From Bacillota bacterium (GTDB taxonomy: Bacteria; Bacillota; Bacilli; Paenibacillales; NBRC-103111), in NCBI GenBank assembly GCA_023386955.1, contig JAEWIS010000061.1:65286-129285 (forward strand): a stretch of 64,000 nt of DNA, given 5' to 3'. Shown here in pieces: positions 62,227-64,000 of this stretch. The notes below the pieces were generated by a model. It searched no databases. It was not told the DNA's origin and worked only from the letters and a program-made list of their open reading frames with translations. The position numbers were made by a program, and so were the translations under genes. Within the stretch, counting starts at the first letter, position 1. Every line of letters begins with the position of its first letter.

Positions 62227-63717
62227 TCAATGCCCCACGTGCTTTGTAGCGTGTTTGCCCACCTTCACCCGCTTCACGAAGAAGGAGATCGCAAGGCCAA
62301 GCAGACATAGCACCATAGCAAACATAAACGCATTCTGTACGCCGGAGGTAAAACCTGCCAGCTTTTGCTCCGGGCTATCCGGGTTGGTCACACCCTTGAG
62401 ATAGCTGGATTGTCCTGCGGCCAGGATGCTGACGGCTACTGCCGTGCCGATGGCGCCGGAGACCTGCTGCAGAGTGTTCATAATCGCTGTACCATGAGGA
62501 TAATATTCAGGCGGCAGCTGGTTCAGTCCATTGGTTTGGGCCGGCATCATAATCATGGAGATACCGATCATCATGACAATATGCAGGGTAATAATCATTC
62601 CCAGGGATGTCCCCGGATTGATACCTGTATACATATAGAGAGCTGCCGCGACGATAACCAGTCCTATAATCACAAGCCATTTGGGGCCAAATTTGTCAAA
62701 CAGGCGTCCCATCACCGGAGACAGAAAGCCGTTGAGCAAGCTTCCGGGCAGTAATACCAGCCCTGCTGTCAAGGCGCTGACGGCCATCCCTTGCTGCATG
62801 TACATGGGGAGAATCAGCATAGATGACAGCAGCATCATCATTGCTATGAAGATCAGGATCAGTCCAATGGTGAACATGGGGTAACGGAAGGCACGCAGAT
62901 CCATCATCGCCTCTTTCATCCGCAGTTGTCTGATGCTGAATAGCAATAAGGACACTGCGCCTACTACCAATGTAGCGATGACCACCGGACTCGACCAGCC
63001 GCCCCCGCTTTCTCCATGGCCTCCTGCACTGCTGAAGCCGTATACGATACCGCCGAAGCCCAAGGTGGATAAAATAATGGACAACACATCAATTTTAGGC
63101 TTCGTCAGCTTGGAGATATTCGGGAGGAACATCAATCCGCTGACCAAGGAAATCAGGAAAAACGGCAGCGAGATCCAGAAAATCCAATGCCAGCTGAAAT
63201 TGGCCAGAATAAGCCCTGCAATGCTGGGTCCGCTTGCGGGAGCAAACATAATCACAAGGCCGATCAGCCCCATGGCGGCGCCGCGTTTTTCAATAGGGAA
63301 AATCACGAGGATTGTATTAAACATCAGCGGCAGCAGCAAGGCAGTACCCACGGCCTGCAATACTCTGGCTACCAGCAGAATTTCGAAGCTGGGAGCCATG
63401 GCCGCCACCAAAGTGCCGGCAATGGAGAAAATCAGCGATGCTGTAAACAACTGTCTGGTAGTAAACCACTGCAGCAGCAAACCCGAAACAGGCACTAGAA
63501 CGCCTAGCACCAGCAGATAACCGGTGGTTAACCATTGAATGGTGGTGGGCCCAACCTGGAGCAAGCCCATTAACGGAGTTAATGCTACGTTTAATGCCGT
63601 TTCTCCAAACAGGCCGATAAAACCGCTGAGCAGCATGGCGAACAAAATCGGGAATACTTTATACTGCTGTGCTTCTTGCTCTGTATCTCTTTCTTTCACG
63701 GCTGTTCCAGCCTTCAT
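62227..63717 (-). CDS. DHA2-family multidrug MFS exporter (EmrB/QacA type)
   Basis: 496 residues with 14 predicted transmembrane helices. Early motifs WLTTGYLLVLGVLVPVSGLL and VLQAVGTALLLPLM (motif D and A region of drug:H+ antiporters), motif C-like GLIGLVIMFAPASGPSIAGL, and a long final helix FMFAMVLCLLGLAISFFVKR. Exports drugs or metabolites by proton exchange; substrate unknown. ATG 63717 is preferred, five bases after GTGGAGG; the ATG at 63738 abuts its site. Controlled by a promoter whose -35 lies in an inverted repeat. Confidence 0.93.
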   Translation of the reverse strand: MKAGTAVKERDTEQEAQQYKVFPILFAMLLSGFIGLFGETALNVALTPLMGLLQVGPTTIQWLTTGYLLVLGVLVPVSGLLLQWFTTRQLFTASLIFSIAGTLVAAMAPSFEILLVARVLQAVGTALLLPLMFNTILVIFPIEKRGAAMGLIGLVIMFAPASGPSIAGLILANFSWHWIFWISLPFFLISLVSGLMFLPNISKLTKPKIDVLSIILSTLGFGGIVYGFSSAGGHGESGGGWSSPVVIATLVVGAVSLLLFSIRQLRMKEAMMDLRAFRYPMFTIGLILIFIAMMMLLSSMLILPMYMQQGMAVSALTAGLVLLPGSLLNGFLSPVMGRLFDKFGPKWLVIIGLVIVAAALYMYTGINPGTSLGMIITLHIVMMIGISMIMMPAQTNGLNQLPPEYYPHGTAIMNTLQQVSGAIGTAVAVSILAAGQSSYLKGVTNPDSPEQKLAGFTSGVQNAFMFAMVLCLLGLAISFFVKRVKVGKHATKHVGH

Positions 63718-63790
63718 GGAAGCCTCCACGATTCCCATCCTCCCGTATCTTGTCTCTCTCTTTGTATGTTCAACCTCAAGGGTCTATCTA

Positions 63791-63832
63791 ATTAAAGCAA
63801 CATCGCGAATTTTTGTCAATCGTGTGACAAAA
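63791..63832 (-). promoter_or_regulatory. Exporter promoter with repressor-type palindrome on the -35 box
   Basis: Minus strand: -35 TTGACA (63819-63814), 17-base spacer, -10 TTTAAT (63796-63791). The perfect dyad TTTTGTCA-ATCGTG-TGACAAAA (63811-63832) covers the -35. This is the arrangement of drug-efflux genes repressed by TetR or MarR proteins. No regulator gene is adjacent in the window. Confidence 0.75.
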
Positions 63833-63921
63833 TGAGGAACTTAAAAGCGCGGGAAGAGGCCGTCGTCTCCGTCCGCTAGCTAAGATGAACGTAAACAAAG
63901 GGCAGCCCTCCAAATTGCTAC

Positions 63922-64000
63922 TGTCGTAGGTTAAAATGGAAAGTGACCACCACCCATTTCAGAGCTACATAGCAAAGGAGAGCTGTTACTATGCATTCTA
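63922..64000 (+). mobile_element. Probable left end of an IS21-type insertion sequence (partial)
   Basis: Starting at TGTCG (63922) the text TAGGTTAAAATGG..GTGACCACC resembles the GGTTAAAATxGACCAC-type terminal repeats of IS21 elements. An AAAGGAGAGC site and ATG (63991) follow, as for an istA transposase, but only ten bases of it are in the window. Bases 63833-63921 hold no gene. Confidence 0.45.

Overview
The window looks like a chromosomal segment of a Paenibacillus-type low-GC-phylum (Bacillota) soil bacterium. The evidence is strong AGGAGG-like ribosome binding sites, frequent TTG/GTG starts, moderately high GC with long antisense open frames, a T-box leader, SLH-anchored surface proteins, Lpl-type sugar ABC transporters, YesN/YesM-type AraC regulators and BlaI/M56 pairs. 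This is inference from gene content; no 16S or tRNA gene is present. No CRISPR array, rRNA or complete mobile element was seen. A probable IS21-type insertion sequence begins in the last 80 bases.

Layout. 1-8.7 kb: promoter and isoleucine T-box leader, a long-type isoleucyl-tRNA synthetase, a GNAT acetyltransferase, an 892-residue MerR regulator fused to large C-terminal domains behind a textbook 19-bp-spacer MerR promoter, and a convergent CLC anion antiporter of the type that resembles fluoride exporters. 8.9-9.2 kb: a small zinc-ribbon membrane protein. 9.3-31.6 kb: a one-direction polysaccharide utilisation locus with a membrane-bound AraC regulator, two permeases and a lipoprotein of an Lpl-type ABC importer, an 1820-residue multi-domain beta-helix enzyme, an SLH surface protein, a heparinase-like lyase, a GH38 alpha-mannosidase and a bipartite FAD oxidoreductase. 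The last three are translationally coupled or tightly spaced. 31.8-34.6 kb: a DAO-type oxidoreductase, a small operon (unknown protein, XRE regulator, DUF1294 membrane protein) and a Tyr-rich cupin.

34.9-47.6 kb: an orphan LplA-type lipoprotein, a GNAT acetyltransferase, a truncated small gene, and a three-component sugar system. The latter has a histidine kinase, an AraC-type response regulator and a periplasmic-type sugar binding lipoprotein on the plus strand. It ends tail to tail with a YtfQRT-YjfF-like ABC importer operon on the minus strand, and a second paralogous binding lipoprotein lies divergent to the kinase. 48.0-49.4 kb: a TetR regulator overlapping a second-copy methionine aminopeptidase. 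49.5-54.5 kb: a broken CPBP protease gene, then a minus-strand operon MoxR ATPase, DUF58 protein, membrane transglutaminase, and an unannotated 29-residue membrane peptide ending in a terminator.

54.5-63.7 kb: a BlaI/M56 pair with a predicted autoregulated promoter, a YadA-head-repeat protein with a peptidase G2-type tail, a small conserved-looking protein, a second secreted beta-helix enzyme with duplicated binding modules, an unrecognised Cys/Trp-rich protein, and a DHA2 drug exporter whose -35 box lies inside a perfect inverted repeat. Two intergenic regions (about 21.2 kb and 47.8 kb) carry arrays of short alternating inverted repeats that look like REP/BIME-type elements. The best candidates for something undescribed are the MerR fusion regulator, the FAD protein with HEAT-like insert and second Rossmann motif, the TetR-Map operon, and the 29-residue peptide in the transglutaminase operon.
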